A DNA stretch of 64,000 bases from an uncultured Oscillospiraceae bacterium (GTDB taxonomy: Bacteria; Bacillota; Clostridia; Oscillospirales; Oscillospiraceae): assembly GCA_947629775.1 (NCBI GenBank), contig CANRFA010000004.1, positions 1 through 64,000 of the forward strand, given 5' to 3'. Numbering within the stretch: the first letter of the stretch is position 1; each line of letters begins with the position of its first letter. A program made the translations under genes and the position numbers. Shown piece by piece: positions 19,333 to 29,714 of this stretch. The notes under the pieces were generated by a model. It made no database searches and had not been told where the DNA came from. It saw only the letters and a program-made list of their open reading frames with translations.

Positions 19333-20021
19333 TACCGGAACCATGGAGCGGGCGGCTTCGCCCGGAGACCCGCCGCAGAGCGCGGCAGCTGTGGGAGCGG
19401 GCGCAGAAGGAGCGGGAGGAGGGACATGTCCTCTACCCGGCCCAGGAGAACATCTTCCGGGCCCTGGAACTGACGCCCCCGGAGAAGGTGCGGGTGGTGC
19501 TGACGGGGCAGGATCCCTATCACACCCCGGGGGCGGCTAACGGACTGGCCTTCTCCGTCTCGCCCGGGGTGAAGATTCCCCCCTCCCTGCGCAATATCTT
19601 TCAGGAACTGAGCCAGGATCTGGGCTGCGGGCGTCCCTCCTCCGGGGATCTGACGCCTTGGGCGCGGGAGGGCGTGCTGCTTCTGAACACCATCCTCACG
19701 GTGGAACAGGGCAAACCCGCCAGTCACCGGAAGTGGGGCTGGCAGGAGGTGGTGGCGGAGGTGCTGCAGATCTGCGCCCGGGACCTGCCTCAGCCGGTGG
19801 TCTTTCTCCTCTGGGGCGGCTACGCCCGGGGCTTTGCCGGAGACCTGGACCTGGAGGGGCGGAAGAGGCGGGCCTGCCTCTGCTCCAGCCACCCCAGCCC
19901 GCTGGGGGCCCGCAAGGGCAGCGAGGGCGCGCCGGCCTTTCTGGGCAGCCGGCCCTTCTCGCGGAGCAACCGCCTGCTGGAGGAGATGGGGGCGGAGCCG
20001 GTCAACTGGGTTCTGCCCTGA
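19329..20021 (+). CDS. ung: Uracil-DNA glycosylase
   Basis: VRVVLTGQDPYHTPGAANGLAFSV, LLLNTILTVEQGKPASH, HPSPLGA; ATGA overlap with the upstream gene. Confidence 0.96.
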   Translation: MIPEPWSGRLRPETRRRARQLWERAQKEREEGHVLYPAQENIFRALELTPPEKVRVVLTGQDPYHTPGAANGLAFSVSPGVKIPPSLRNIFQELSQDLGCGRPSSGDLTPWAREGVLLLNTILTVEQGKPASHRKWGWQEVVAEVLQICARDLPQPVVFLLWGGYARGFAGDLDLEGRKRRACLCSSHPSPLGARKGSEGAPAFLGSRPFSRSNRLLEEMGAEPVNWVLP

Positions 20022-20100
20022 AAAAGAGGAGGAGTTCCGGGGGGGAGAAGCCCGCCGGACAGAAAAACGCGGCAGGACCGGTCGGCCCGCCGCGTTTTTC

Positions 20101-21492
20101 TCATCGAACCAGACTGCCCTGGGCGGACTGGAGATGGACGAAGTGGTAATAGATCAGGGTGATGGCGCTGCACAGGAACCATCCGGCGGGATAGCCCATG
20201 GCCAGGGGGAGAATCGTGTTGCTGACAAAGTTGGAGACCAGATAGAGGTAGGCCTGGCGGAAGAGCACGAAGGAGCCCAGCATGATGAGCATGGGAGCCC
20301 GGCTGTTGCCCGCGCCCCGCAGGGCGCCGGCGTAGATCTGGTTTACGCAGCAGAGCACATAGAAGGGAGTCAGGTGGCGCAGGAAGAGAGTGCCGTAGGT
20401 GATCACTTCCGGCTTGCGGTTGAAGAAGGCCACCAGCAGGGGAGCGGCGGCGATAACCGCGACGGAGACAGCCACAGTGACCGCCATGGCCATGCCCAGC
20501 GAAACCCGTACGCCCTTCTGAGCCCGCTCGTCCTTGCCGGCCCCCAGGTTCTGTCCCACGAAGGTGGTGGAGGCGAGGCCCAGGGACTGCATCGGCAGGA
20601 AGATCAGCTGATCCATTTTGGTGTACGCCGTCCAGCCGCCCATGCAGTCCGAGCCGAACTGGTTGATGTAGGACTGGACAAACACGTTGGAGAAGGCGGT
20701 GATCGCCATCTGGATGGCGGCGGGGATTCCCACCCGGATGATCTGCCCCAGCAGATCCCAGTGCATCTTCAGCTTTCTCAGGTCCAGGCGGATGCAGGAG
20801 GGGGAGCGCATGAGCACCAGGATGGTGAGAATGGCGGAGACGCCCTGGGCGATGATGGTGGCGTAGGCCACGCCTTTGACGCCCATATGGAAGACGATCA
20901 CGAAGACCAGGTCGAGGATGGTGTTGATGACCGCGGAGGTTACAAGGAAGTAGAAGGGCCGTCTGGAGTCGCCCACCGCCCGCAGGATTCCGGCTCCCAT
21001 ATTGTAACACATGAGCCCCGCCATGCCGGAGAAGTAGATGGTGAGGTAGGCGGAGGACTCGGGGAAGACGTTGGCGGGGGTGCGCATGAAGGTCAGCATC
21101 ATGGGGGTCATGCCCACGCCGATGGCGGTGAAGACGATGGAGAGGATTATGGTGAGGAAGATGGAGGTGTGCACGGCGTCCTGAACCCGCTGTTCCTTCC
21201 GGGCCCCATAGTACTGGGAGATGACCACGCCGGCGCCGCTGGAGAGGCCCATGAAGGAGCCGATCAGCATGTTGATGATCGGGGAGACGGTGCCGACGGC
21301 GGAGAAGGCCTCTTCGCCCACGAAGTTGCCTACGACCCAGGTGTCTACCATATTGTACATCTGCTGAAAGATATTGCCGGCCAGGAGGGGGAGGGAGAAC
21401 AGGAGCAGATGCGAGAAGATGCTGCCCTCCGTCATGTCTACGTCGTGCTGTCTGGTCTTGGGGGTGGAGGGATGGGGTTCCACGTTGGACAC
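20101..21492 (-). CDS. MATE family efflux transporter
   Basis: PLLAGNIFQQMYNMVDTWVVGNFVG, GAGVVISQYYGA, 12-TM pattern, GAGNSRAPMLIM. Confidence 0.93.
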   Translation of the reverse strand: MSNVEPHPSTPKTRQHDVDMTEGSIFSHLLLFSLPLLAGNIFQQMYNMVDTWVVGNFVGEEAFSAVGTVSPIINMLIGSFMGLSSGAGVVISQYYGARKEQRVQDAVHTSIFLTIILSIVFTAIGVGMTPMMLTFMRTPANVFPESSAYLTIYFSGMAGLMCYNMGAGILRAVGDSRRPFYFLVTSAVINTILDLVFVIVFHMGVKGVAYATIIAQGVSAILTILVLMRSPSCIRLDLRKLKMHWDLLGQIIRVGIPAAIQMAITAFSNVFVQSYINQFGSDCMGGWTAYTKMDQLIFLPMQSLGLASTTFVGQNLGAGKDERAQKGVRVSLGMAMAVTVAVSVAVIAAAPLLVAFFNRKPEVITYGTLFLRHLTPFYVLCCVNQIYAGALRGAGNSRAPMLIMLGSFVLFRQAYLYLVSNFVSNTILPLAMGYPAGWFLCSAITLIYYHFVHLQSAQGSLVR

Positions 21493-21849
21493 GTTCCTTT
21501 CTGAAAAGTGCAGGAGATCCTGCGAATCGGGACACCGGGGAGGCCCGGAGAGCTTTTCCGGTGCGCGGAATCAGTATAGCACGGAACCGAAGCCCTGAAA
21601 AGTGGGTGAAGAAGGTTTTTGAAGGCGGAATCCGGCGATAATCGGACGGAAATCCGGAAAAGCTCCCGGGGAGCAGGAAAGAACCGGAAACGGATCTGTC
21701 TTTCTGGTAAAGACATGGAAGGGCATCCTGTTTCTGAGAGACGAACAGGGGGAAGAAGATCCGTCCCGGGAGGAGAGAAAACTGCAGGGAATCCTGCGCA
21801 AAAGCGGCCTTCCGGACGGAAGCCGGAAGGCCGCAGGGGATCAGAAAAC

Positions 21850-24003
21850 TCAGAGACGCTCCAGACGGGCCCGGAAGGAGATCTTCCGGGGGGTGGCCAT
21901 GGCGTCGAACTGAACCAGGTGGGCGGAGTGCTCCGTATCCAGTTCCAGGACGGTTCCCTCCCCGAAGATATTGTGACGCACCCGGGTGCCGGCGGGAAAA
22001 TGGCCCTCGTCCGTGGAATCCGGCAGATGCCGCTGGGAGGCGCGGATATACCGCAGCGCCTCTTCCACCAGGCCCTCCTGGGGCTCCCGGGTGAAGGTGA
22101 GCAGGGAGGGGTCGATATCCAGAAGAAAGCGGGAGGGATAGCGGGGCGAGTGGTCGAAGTTGCGCCCGCCGGCCTCCGAGAGCGCCAGACTCTGTTTCGC
22201 TCGGGTAATGGCTACGAAGGCCAGCCGCCGCTCCTCCTCCATGGCTTCCCGGGTGGCGGTCTTTCGGGAGGGGAAGATGCCCTCGTTCATGCCCACCAGA
22301 AACACATGGGGGAACTCCAGGCCCTTGGCGGCGTGAACGGTCATCAGCCGCACCCGGTCCCCCGCGTCCGCGGTGTCGCTGTTGGAGAAGAGGGCCACAT
22401 GGCTCAGGTAGTGCTCCAGGGTGGTCTCCTCGCCGCAGGTGGTCTCGAATTCATAGACGGACTGCTTCAGCTCCGCCAGGTTGTCCAGCCGCTCCTGGCT
22501 GCCTTCGGTGCGCAGCATCTGCTCGTAACCGCTCTGGTCCAGAATGGCGGAGAGGATCTCCGAGACGGGCCGGTTGGAGTATTCGGCGGAGAAGCGCTCG
22601 ATCAGGTTCAGGAAGGAGGCGGCCCGGGTGCCCCGGAAGAGCTCCTGGTCCAGACTGCGCTGAAGGGCCTCGTAGAGACTGCAGGCTTCCCGTTCCGCCA
22701 CCTCCTGCAGGAAGGCGATCCGCCGCTTGCCCAGATTGCGCTTGGGCCGGTTGACGATCCGCAGAAAGGAGAGGTCGTCCCGGTAGACCAGAATCCGCAG
22801 ATAGCTGAGGGCGTCCTTGATCTCCATCCGGGAGAAGAACTGGATCCCGCTGTAGATGGTGTAGGGCAGCTTTGCCGTCAGGAAGACCTGCTCGATGGTG
22901 CGGGTGACGAAGTGGGCCCGGTAGAGAAGGGTCATGTCCCGGTAGGGAACGCCCGCCTCGTGGAGGGCGGCGACCCGTCCGGCCACCCACTTCGCTTCCT
23001 CCTCCGCCGTGTCCGCGTAGTGGCAGAGCACGTCCGGGCCGTCGGGAAGGACGGGAATCAGGTCCTTGGGGATGCGGTTGACGTTCCGGCGGATGAGGGA
23101 GTTGGCCACCGCCAGGATCTGAGGGGTGGAGCGGTAGTTCTGCGTCATGAAGATGGTGCGGCAGGGGGCGAACTCCCGGTCAAAGTCCATCAGGTAGCGC
23201 ACGTTGGCGCCCCGCCAGGTATAGACCGTCTGATCCGGGTCTCCCACCACGAAGAGGTTTTTGTGGTAGCCGCAGAGGACGCTCATCAGCTGGTACTGGA
23301 GCAGGTCGATGTCCTGGAACTCGTCGATCATGATGTACTCCAGCCGCTGCTGCCACTTGAGGCGGATCTCCGGGTTCTGCTCGAAGATGTAGAGAGAGAA
23401 TTTGATGAGATCGTTGTAGTCCAGGCCGAAGCACTTCTTCTCCTGGTAGAGGTAGCCGTAGAAGATGATGTCCGAGGCGGAGACCGCCTTCTCGTAGAGC
23501 CCCTTCAGCTCGTCCAGCGACATGGCGATCATGCTCCGGTAGTATTCCGGGTCCTTGAAGAGCTTGCGGATCTCGATCATATCCCGGGCCTTGGAGAAGG
23601 TCATGTCCCGCAGGGAGAGGCCCCGCTCCTCGTAGATGATCTGGAGCATGGCGTTGATGTCCTCGTTGTCCAGGACCAGAAAGCTCTTCGGATACTGGAC
23701 CGCGTGGGAGTCCTCCTGAAGCACGGAGACGCAGAAGCCGTGGAAGGTGTTGATGAAGCCGGTGTCGTTGTCTCCCGTGAGGGCGTGGATGCGCTGGCGC
23801 ATCTCGCTGGCGGCCTTGTTGGTGAAGGTCACGCAGAGAATATTGCCCGGGAGAATGCCCAGTTCCTCCACCAGAAAGGCGAACCGGTGGGACAGAGCGC
23901 GGGTCTTGCCGGAACCGGCGCCGGCGATTACCCGGATGAAGCCCTCGGTGGCCGTCACGGCCTCCCGCTGGGCCTGGTTCAGATCCTCCAGAAAGGATTC
24001 CAT
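21850..24003 (-). CDS. UvrD/PcrA-family ATP-dependent DNA helicase
   Basis: LNQAQREAVTATEGFIRVIAGAGSGKTRALSHR, MIDEFQDIDLLQYQLM, VGDPDQTVYTWRGA, TQNYRSTPQIL, VRLMTVHAAKGLEFPHVFLVGMNEGIFP. Confidence 0.96.
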   Translation of the reverse strand: MESFLEDLNQAQREAVTATEGFIRVIAGAGSGKTRALSHRFAFLVEELGILPGNILCVTFTNKAASEMRQRIHALTGDNDTGFINTFHGFCVSVLQEDSHAVQYPKSFLVLDNEDINAMLQIIYEERGLSLRDMTFSKARDMIEIRKLFKDPEYYRSMIAMSLDELKGLYEKAVSASDIIFYGYLYQEKKCFGLDYNDLIKFSLYIFEQNPEIRLKWQQRLEYIMIDEFQDIDLLQYQLMSVLCGYHKNLFVVGDPDQTVYTWRGANVRYLMDFDREFAPCRTIFMTQNYRSTPQILAVANSLIRRNVNRIPKDLIPVLPDGPDVLCHYADTAEEEAKWVAGRVAALHEAGVPYRDMTLLYRAHFVTRTIEQVFLTAKLPYTIYSGIQFFSRMEIKDALSYLRILVYRDDLSFLRIVNRPKRNLGKRRIAFLQEVAEREACSLYEALQRSLDQELFRGTRAASFLNLIERFSAEYSNRPVSEILSAILDQSGYEQMLRTEGSQERLDNLAELKQSVYEFETTCGEETTLEHYLSHVALFSNSDTADAGDRVRLMTVHAAKGLEFPHVFLVGMNEGIFPSRKTATREAMEEERRLAFVAITRAKQSLALSEAGGRNFDHSPRYPSRFLLDIDPSLLTFTREPQEGLVEEALRYIRASQRHLPDSTDEGHFPAGTRVRHNIFGEGTVLELDTEHSAHLVQFDAMATPRKISFRARLERL

Positions 24004-24144
24004 GCGCCTCCTCCTTCCGCGCGGCGGAGCGCCGCTTCTCCTGTAAGAATACCCGCTTTCGGGGCCGTTTGCAAGGGGACCGGGGAGATTTCCCTCCGGA
24101 ACGGGCAGGCGGAGCGGCAGGAAGACGGGAGAGACAGGATAAGA

Positions 24145-24178
24145 AAAAGAGGGCCCGCGGCGTGGGCCGCGGGTCCTC
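24145..24178 (-). terminator. Intrinsic terminator downstream of rplL
   Basis: Minus strand GGACCCGCGGC-ccac-GCCGCGGGCCC followed by TCTTTTTC. Confidence 0.65.
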
Positions 24179-24213
24179 GGAAACGCGTATGGGGAGAAAA
24201 AGAGGGGAGTGGC

Positions 24214-24588
24214 TTACTTCAGCTCGACCTTGCCGCCGACTTCCTCGATCTTCTTCTTCATGGCCTCGGCCTCGTCCTTGGACAGGCCTTCCTTCAGAGT
24301 GCTGGGGTTCTTCTCGACGGTGGCCTTCGCCTCGGCCAGGCCCTGTCCGGTGATCTCGCGGACGACCTTGATGACCTTGATCTTGGTGGCGGCGTCGAAG
24401 CCGACGAGAACGACGTCGAACTCGGTCTTCTCTTCCACGACGGGGGCGGCGGCGCCGGCGGCGGGAGCGGCCATAGCGGCGGCGGACACGCCGAACTCTT
24501 CCTCGAGGGCCTTAACGAGCTCGCTGACCTCGAGAACGGTGAGGTTCTTGAACTGGTCGACCAGAGCGGTGATCTTTTCGCTTGCCAT
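24214..24588 (-). CDS. rplL: 50S ribosomal protein L7/L12
   Basis: [30 protein letters not shown]...[44 protein letters not shown]. Confidence 0.98.
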   Translation of the reverse strand: MASEKITALVDQFKNLTVLEVSELVKALEEEFGVSAAAMAAPAAGAAAPVVEEKTEFDVVLVGFDAATKIKVIKVVREITGQGLAEAKATVEKNPSTLKEGLSKDEAEAMKKKIEEVGGKVELK

Positions 24589-24641
24589 GATAAATTAACC
24601 TCCTGTGATGTCAGTTATATAAGGAATGGATGGGATGCCGC

Positions 24642-25169
24642 TTATTCGGCGGCGGGAGCCTCTTCGGCGGGCGCGCCCTGTTTCTCGGCGATGGCGGCGG
24701 TGACGGCGGCCAGCTGAGTGATGGGCATCAGCAGCATACCGAGCAGCTGAGCCAGCAGAGCGTCCTTGGAGGGCAGTTCGGCCAGAGCGGCGATGTCTTC
24801 GAGGGGGAGAACCTTCCCCTCCATGAAACCGGCCTTGATGTTGAAGCGATCGCCCATCTTCTTGGCATGCTTGTTGACGATGCTCATGGGGGCGATGGGG
24901 TCAGCCGTGGAAACAGCCAGGGAGGTGCTGCCACTGAGCACTCCATCCAGCTCGCTCATCTCCAGGGAGTCGAGAGCGCGGCGCAGCAGGGTGTTCTTGA
25001 CCACCATGTACTCCACGCCGTTCTCACGCAGCTCCTTGCGCAGGGCGGTATCCTCTGCGACGGTGATACCCCTGTAATCCACGAGCACGCCGGAGTGTGC
25101 GGTCTTCAGGGTTTCGGTCAGTTTGGCGACGACGGCCTGCTTTTCGCTGAGAACCTTTGCGTTAGGCAT
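24642..25169 (-). CDS. rplJ: 50S ribosomal protein L10
   Basis: KQAVVAKLTETLKTAHSGVLVDYRGITVAEDTALRKELRENGVEYMVVKNTLLRRAL. Confidence 0.97.
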   Translation of the reverse strand: MPNAKVLSEKQAVVAKLTETLKTAHSGVLVDYRGITVAEDTALRKELRENGVEYMVVKNTLLRRALDSLEMSELDGVLSGSTSLAVSTADPIAPMSIVNKHAKKMGDRFNIKAGFMEGKVLPLEDIAALAELPSKDALLAQLLGMLLMPITQLAAVTAAIAEKQGAPAEEAPAAE

Positions 25170-25194
25170 AGTTTGGATTCACCTCCGGGAAAAT

Positions 25195-25312
25195 AAAAAA
25201 TCCTCCGCGTCAAAGGACAGGAGGACAGCACAAGGCAAGAGAACAGGTGTTCTGTTGTTGTGCACTCTCGGCAGGGTTTACATCCGGAGAAAACCTGCTG
25301 TCTTTGAACGCA
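25195..25312 (-). ncRNA. Probable ribosomal protein L10 leader
   Basis: Structured-looking 5' UTR between a consensus promoter and rplJ, in the conserved L10-leader position; not folded. Confidence 0.5.
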
Positions 25313-25318
25313 GAGAGC

Positions 25319-25347
25319 ATTATACAGGCCCCGGAGGCCCCTGTCAA
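25319..25347 (-). promoter_or_regulatory. Consensus SigA promoter of rplJL
   Basis: Minus strand TTGACA-N17-TATAAT. Confidence 0.85.
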
Positions 25348-25424
25348 GAACTTTTTCTGGCTGAAACAGCGAAAATCCGGTCCCCTCCGGCAGTTTTTTA
25401 GGAGGAATCCACCGAAGAATGCAA

Positions 25425-25453
25425 TTGACAAAGGCCATGGATTGGGATATCAT
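25425..25453 (+). promoter_or_regulatory. SigA promoter of the ilv T-box operon
   Basis: TTGACA-N17-TATCAT. Confidence 0.75.
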
Positions 25454-25459
25454 AGGGGG

Positions 25460-25735
25460 CAATCATCCAAAATGCAGGGACCGGGAGAGTAGGCACGTCC
25501 GGACGGACAGAGAGGGAGCGGCTGGTGAAAGCTCCTCCGAAGGGACCTTCCGCCGAACATCACCCGCGAGCAGCCCTCCTGAACAGGCGCGGCCTCAGTA
25601 GGTTGGGACGGGGTTTCCCGCCGTTATCGGGGAAGGAGTGCGCGGGGGCGGCGGGCCCCTGCGAAGATAGGTGGTACCACGGAGCGGCGGCTTCGTCCTA
25701 TGGAGCGGGACGGGGCTGTCTTTTCTTTTACAGGC
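25460..25735 (+). ncRNA. T-box riboswitch controlling the BCAA biosynthesis operon
   Basis: T-box core ATAGGTGGTACCACGG (25667-25682), upstream GGTGAAAGC and AGTA-like Stem I elements, terminator GCTTCGTCC/GGACGGGGC followed by TTTTCTTTT, then ilvB. Confidence 0.85.
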
Positions 25736-25761
25736 GGAAAAAATTAGGAGGTTTTACGTCC

Positions 25762-27393
25762 ATGAACGGTGCGCACGCGCTGATCCAGAGTCTGATATGC
25801 GAGAAGGTGGAGCACATCTTCGGATATGCCGGAGCTACGATCTGTCCGGCGGTGGACGCTCTCAAGGAGCACCCGGAGATCGGCTATACGCTGGTGCGAA
25901 CCGAACAGAACGCCGGGCACATGGCCTCCGGCTACGCCCGCCTCAGCGGGAAGGTGGGGGTCTGCATGGTGACCTCCGGCCCGGGCGCCACCAACCTGAT
26001 CACCGGCATCGCCACGGCCTATATGGACTCCATCCCCATTCTCGCCATCACCGGCCAGGTGCCCAGCGGCCTGCTGGGCCGGGATATCTTCCAGGAGGTG
26101 GATATCACCGGGGCGGTGGCGCCTTTCATCAAGCACAGCTACCTGGTGAAGAACGCCAACGACATTCCCCGGATCGTGAAGGAGGCCTTCCATATCGCCT
26201 CCACCGGCCGTCCGGGTCCGGTGCTCATCGATGTGCCCATCGACGTGCAGGAGCAGGAACTGAGCGGGGAGTTCTCCTTCCCGGAGACCGTGAACATCCG
26301 GGGCTACAAACCCAGCGTCCGGGGCAACGAGCTGCAGATCAAGCGGGTGATCGAGGCCATTTCTCAGGCGAAACAGCCCCTGATCTGCGCCGGCGGCGGT
26401 GTGGTGCTCTCCGGAGCCAAGGAGGAGCTGCTGGAGCTGGCGGAGCGGTGCCAGATTCCGGTGGTCAAGACCATGATGGGAATTTCCCTCATGCCCACGG
26501 AGCATCCTCTTAACATGGGACTGATCGGGGCCCACGGTAACGTGTGCGCCAACAAGGCCCTGGTGAAGGCGGATCTGCTGATCATGGTGGGCGCCCGGGC
26601 CGCGGACCGGGCCATCATCAACCCCATGGAGATTCAGCGGCGGATGCCTCTCATCCACATCGACGTGGACCCGGCGGAGATCGGGAAGAACATGCAGGCT
26701 CAGATCCCCCTGGTGGGCAACGTGAAGGTGATCCTGCGGCAGATGCTGGATCGGAATCCGCCGGAGACGGATTCCGCCGAGTGGCGCTCGTTCCTGCGGG
26801 ACTACCGGCAGGCGGAACTGGGCCGCCGCTTCCCCCGGCGGGACGGGTATGTGTTCCCCGGCACCGTGCTGCGCAGTCTGGGCCGGAAGCTGGACGACAA
26901 CGCCATCATCTGCGCCGACGTGGGGCAGAACCAGATCTTCACCTGCAAGTACCTGCCCCAGAAGAACGGGCGCTTCCTGACCAGCGGCGGCCTGGGCACC
27001 ATGGGCTACTCCATTCCCGCCGCCATCGGCGCCAAGGTGGCGGCGCCGGAGCGGCAGACCGTAGCCATCTGCGGAGACGGCTCCTTCCAGATGTCCATGA
27101 ACGAACTGGCCGCCATCCGGGCGGCGGCCATGGATATCAAAATTGTCCTCTTCCGCAACCACACGCTGGGGCTGGTGAACCAGATTCAGCGCAGCAATCC
27201 CTACCACGGTCCCTTCGGGGTGGATCTGGAGGGATCCCCCGATTTCGCCATTATCGCCTCCGCCTACGGCGTTCCCAGCATGGTGGCGGACGACGAAGAC
27301 CGGCTGGACGAGGTCCTGGACCGCTTCCTGGCGACGCCGGGGTGCTGTCTGCTGATCTGCGAAGTGCATCCGGACGTAAAGACCACGGACTGA
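25762..27393 (+). CDS. ilvB: Acetolactate synthase large subunit, divergent paralog
   Basis: TPP-enzyme protein: VCMVTSGPGATNLITGIATAYMDSIPILAITGQVP, FQEVDITGAVAPFIKHSYLV, ICGDGSFQMSMNELAAI; followed by its own small subunit. Confidence 0.92.
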   Translation: MNGAHALIQSLICEKVEHIFGYAGATICPAVDALKEHPEIGYTLVRTEQNAGHMASGYARLSGKVGVCMVTSGPGATNLITGIATAYMDSIPILAITGQVPSGLLGRDIFQEVDITGAVAPFIKHSYLVKNANDIPRIVKEAFHIASTGRPGPVLIDVPIDVQEQELSGEFSFPETVNIRGYKPSVRGNELQIKRVIEAISQAKQPLICAGGGVVLSGAKEELLELAERCQIPVVKTMMGISLMPTEHPLNMGLIGAHGNVCANKALVKADLLIMVGARAADRAIINPMEIQRRMPLIHIDVDPAEIGKNMQAQIPLVGNVKVILRQMLDRNPPETDSAEWRSFLRDYRQAELGRRFPRRDGYVFPGTVLRSLGRKLDDNAIICADVGQNQIFTCKYLPQKNGRFLTSGGLGTMGYSIPAAIGAKVAAPERQTVAICGDGSFQMSMNELAAIRAAAMDIKIVLFRNHTLGLVNQIQRSNPYHGPFGVDLEGSPDFAIIASAYGVPSMVADDEDRLDEVLDRFLATPGCCLLICEVHPDVKTTD

Positions 27394-27407
27394 GAGGAGG
27401 AAGCGCG

Positions 27408-27893
27408 ATGAAGCAGACCATTTCCGTTCTGGTGGAGAACCAGGCCGGCGTTCTCAACCGGATTACCAATCTGTTTGCCCGCCGTGCCTTCAACATCGAG
27501 TCCCTGGCCGTGGGTACCACGGACGACCCCACCATCTCCCGCATCACGATCATCGTGGACAGCGGCAACAGCGTGGTGGAGCAGGTGGAGAAGCAGCTGA
27601 ACAAGCTGATCGACGTGATCAAGGTCCGTACGCTGGACGAGCGGAACCTGATCGGCCGGGAGCTGGTGCTGATCAAGGTCAACGCCACCAGCAAGACCCG
27701 CCAGGACATCATGACCATCTGCGAGCTGATGGGCGCCAGGGTGGCGGACATCTCGCCCAGCTCGCTGACTCTGGAGCTGTCGGACACCCCGGATCGGATC
27801 GAGGTGTTTGAGGACATGCTCCGGCCCTTCTCCATCAAGGCGCTGGCCCGCACCGGCGTTATCGCTCTGCAGAAGGGCAGCAGCAACATCTGA
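27408..27893 (+). CDS. ilvN: Acetolactate synthase small subunit (first copy)
   Basis: ACT domain ISVLVENQAGVLNRITNLFARRAFNIESLAVGTTDDPTISRITI. Confidence 0.95.
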   Translation: MKQTISVLVENQAGVLNRITNLFARRAFNIESLAVGTTDDPTISRITIIVDSGNSVVEQVEKQLNKLIDVIKVRTLDERNLIGRELVLIKVNATSKTRQDIMTICELMGARVADISPSSLTLELSDTPDRIEVFEDMLRPFSIKALARTGVIALQKGSSNI

Positions 27894-27997
27894 TATTCCG
27901 GACCGGGCCCGGCGCCCGTTCCGGCTTTCATCCAAGGGCGGATGGGCAGGACGGATCTGCCTTCCGCCGTCCTGCCAGAAAAACAAGGAGGTTTTTC

Positions 27998-29701
27998 ATG
28001 AAGATCCGCGCAACCGCAGCCATCATGGAGTGTCTGCTGGAGCAGGAGGTGGACACCGTCTTCGGGTACCCCGGAGGCGCCATCCTCAATGTCTATGACG
28101 AGCTGTACAACTACCGGGACAGGATCCGCCACATCCTGACCTCCCATGAACAGGGAGCTTCCCACGCGGCGGATGGCTATGCCCGGGCCACCGGCAAGGT
28201 GGGCGTCTGCTTTGCCACCAGCGGACCCGGCGCCACCAATCTGACCACCGGTATCGCCACCGCCTACATGGATTCCTCCCCGGTGGTGTTCCTCACCTGC
28301 AACGTGGGCGAGCCCTATCTGGGCAAGGATTCCTTCCAGGAAGTGGACATTACGGGAATCGCCATGCCCATTACGAAAGCGACCTACCTGGTCCGGGACG
28401 CCAATACCATCCCGGATGTCATGCGGGAGGCCTTCGCGGTGGCGGCCACCGGCCGCCCCGGCCCGGTCCTCATCGATTTCCTGAAGAACGTCACCGCCCC
28501 CAGCGTGATGATCGACTACGAGTTCGTTCCATGGACCCAGAACCGACGCCTCGGTCACATCCAGGCCCTGGCCAACGCCCACGAACTGAAGGCTCCGGAG
28601 CCCAACCAGGACGACATCGATACTCTGGTGGACATGCTCGCCGAGTCAAAGCGCCCCCTGCTGATCTGCGGCGGGGGCGTGGTCCGGGGCAGAGCCCATA
28701 AGGAGTTCCGGGAACTGGCGGAGAAACTGGACGCCCCTGTCGCCATTACGGTCATGGGCGGCGGCGGGTTCCCCGGCGACCATCCTCTCGCCACCGGCAT
28801 GATCGGCATGCACGGCTCCAAGGCATCCAACGTGGCCTGCGACGAGTGCGACCTGCTGCTGGCGGTGGGCTGCCGCTTTACGGACCGGGTGGCCCTGCAG
28901 CCGGAGACCTTTGCCGCCCAGGCGAAGATCGTGCAGATCGATATCGACCGCTCCGAGATTGACAAGAACGTGCTGACGGACCACCACATTGTGGGCAACG
29001 CCCGGCGGGTCCTGGAACAGCTCAACGGGAAAGTGGGCACCTTCCATCATCCCGAGTGGAAGGAACATATCCTGCCTCTGCGGGCCCCCTCGGTCCCTCG
29101 GGAGAGCGAGAAGCTCACCCCCAAGCAGGCTCTGGAGGTCATCCGCCGGATGGTACCCGAGGATACCATCGTGGCCACGGATGTGGGCCAGCACCAGATG
29201 TGGTCCATCCAGCACTTCCACTTCACCTACCCCGGTCAGCTGCTGACCTCCGGCGGGTTCGGCACCATGGGCTTCGGCCTGGGCGCCGCCATCGGCGCGC
29301 AGGTTGCCTTCCCGGAGAAGCGGGTCATCCACACCACCGGCGACGGCTGCTTCCGGATGAACTGCCACGAGCTGGCCACCGTGGAACACTACCACCTGCC
29401 CATCATCACCGTGATCTTCAACAACGGCACGCTGGGCATGGTCCGGCAGTGGCAGCACCTGATCTACCATGAACGCTATTCCGAGACCACCCTGGACCGG
29501 GGCCCCGACTTCGTGAAGCTGGCGGAGGCCTACGGGCTCAAGGGGTTCCGGGTGACCACCCAGGAAGAGATGAAGGAGGCCGTTCAGGCCGCTCTGGACG
29601 CGGGCTGCGGCTGCGTGATCGACTGCGTGCTGGATATGGACGAGATGGTCCGGCCCATGGTGGCCGGCGGCGCCCATATCACCGACTTCCTGCTGCACTG
29701 A
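27998..29701 (+). CDS. ilvB: Acetolactate synthase large subunit (canonical copy)
   Basis: VFGYPGGAILNVYDELY, HEQGASHAADGYARATGKVGVC, GMIGMHGSKASNVA, FNNGTLGMVRQWQHLIY. Confidence 0.96.
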   Translation: MKIRATAAIMECLLEQEVDTVFGYPGGAILNVYDELYNYRDRIRHILTSHEQGASHAADGYARATGKVGVCFATSGPGATNLTTGIATAYMDSSPVVFLTCNVGEPYLGKDSFQEVDITGIAMPITKATYLVRDANTIPDVMREAFAVAATGRPGPVLIDFLKNVTAPSVMIDYEFVPWTQNRRLGHIQALANAHELKAPEPNQDDIDTLVDMLAESKRPLLICGGGVVRGRAHKEFRELAEKLDAPVAITVMGGGGFPGDHPLATGMIGMHGSKASNVACDECDLLLAVGCRFTDRVALQPETFAAQAKIVQIDIDRSEIDKNVLTDHHIVGNARRVLEQLNGKVGTFHHPEWKEHILPLRAPSVPRESEKLTPKQALEVIRRMVPEDTIVATDVGQHQMWSIQHFHFTYPGQLLTSGGFGTMGFGLGAAIGAQVAFPEKRVIHTTGDGCFRMNCHELATVEHYHLPIITVIFNNGTLGMVRQWQHLIYHERYSETTLDRGPDFVKLAEAYGLKGFRVTTQEEMKEAVQAALDAGCGCVIDCVLDMDEMVRPMVAGGAHITDFLLH

Positions 29702-29714
29702 GGAGGTGGCCAGA

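Noticed and set aside
21619-24717. 1032 aa plus-strand ORF opposite UvrD and rplL
   Set aside because: Spans two unrelated minus-strand genes plus intergenic DNA; composition typical of antisense translation.
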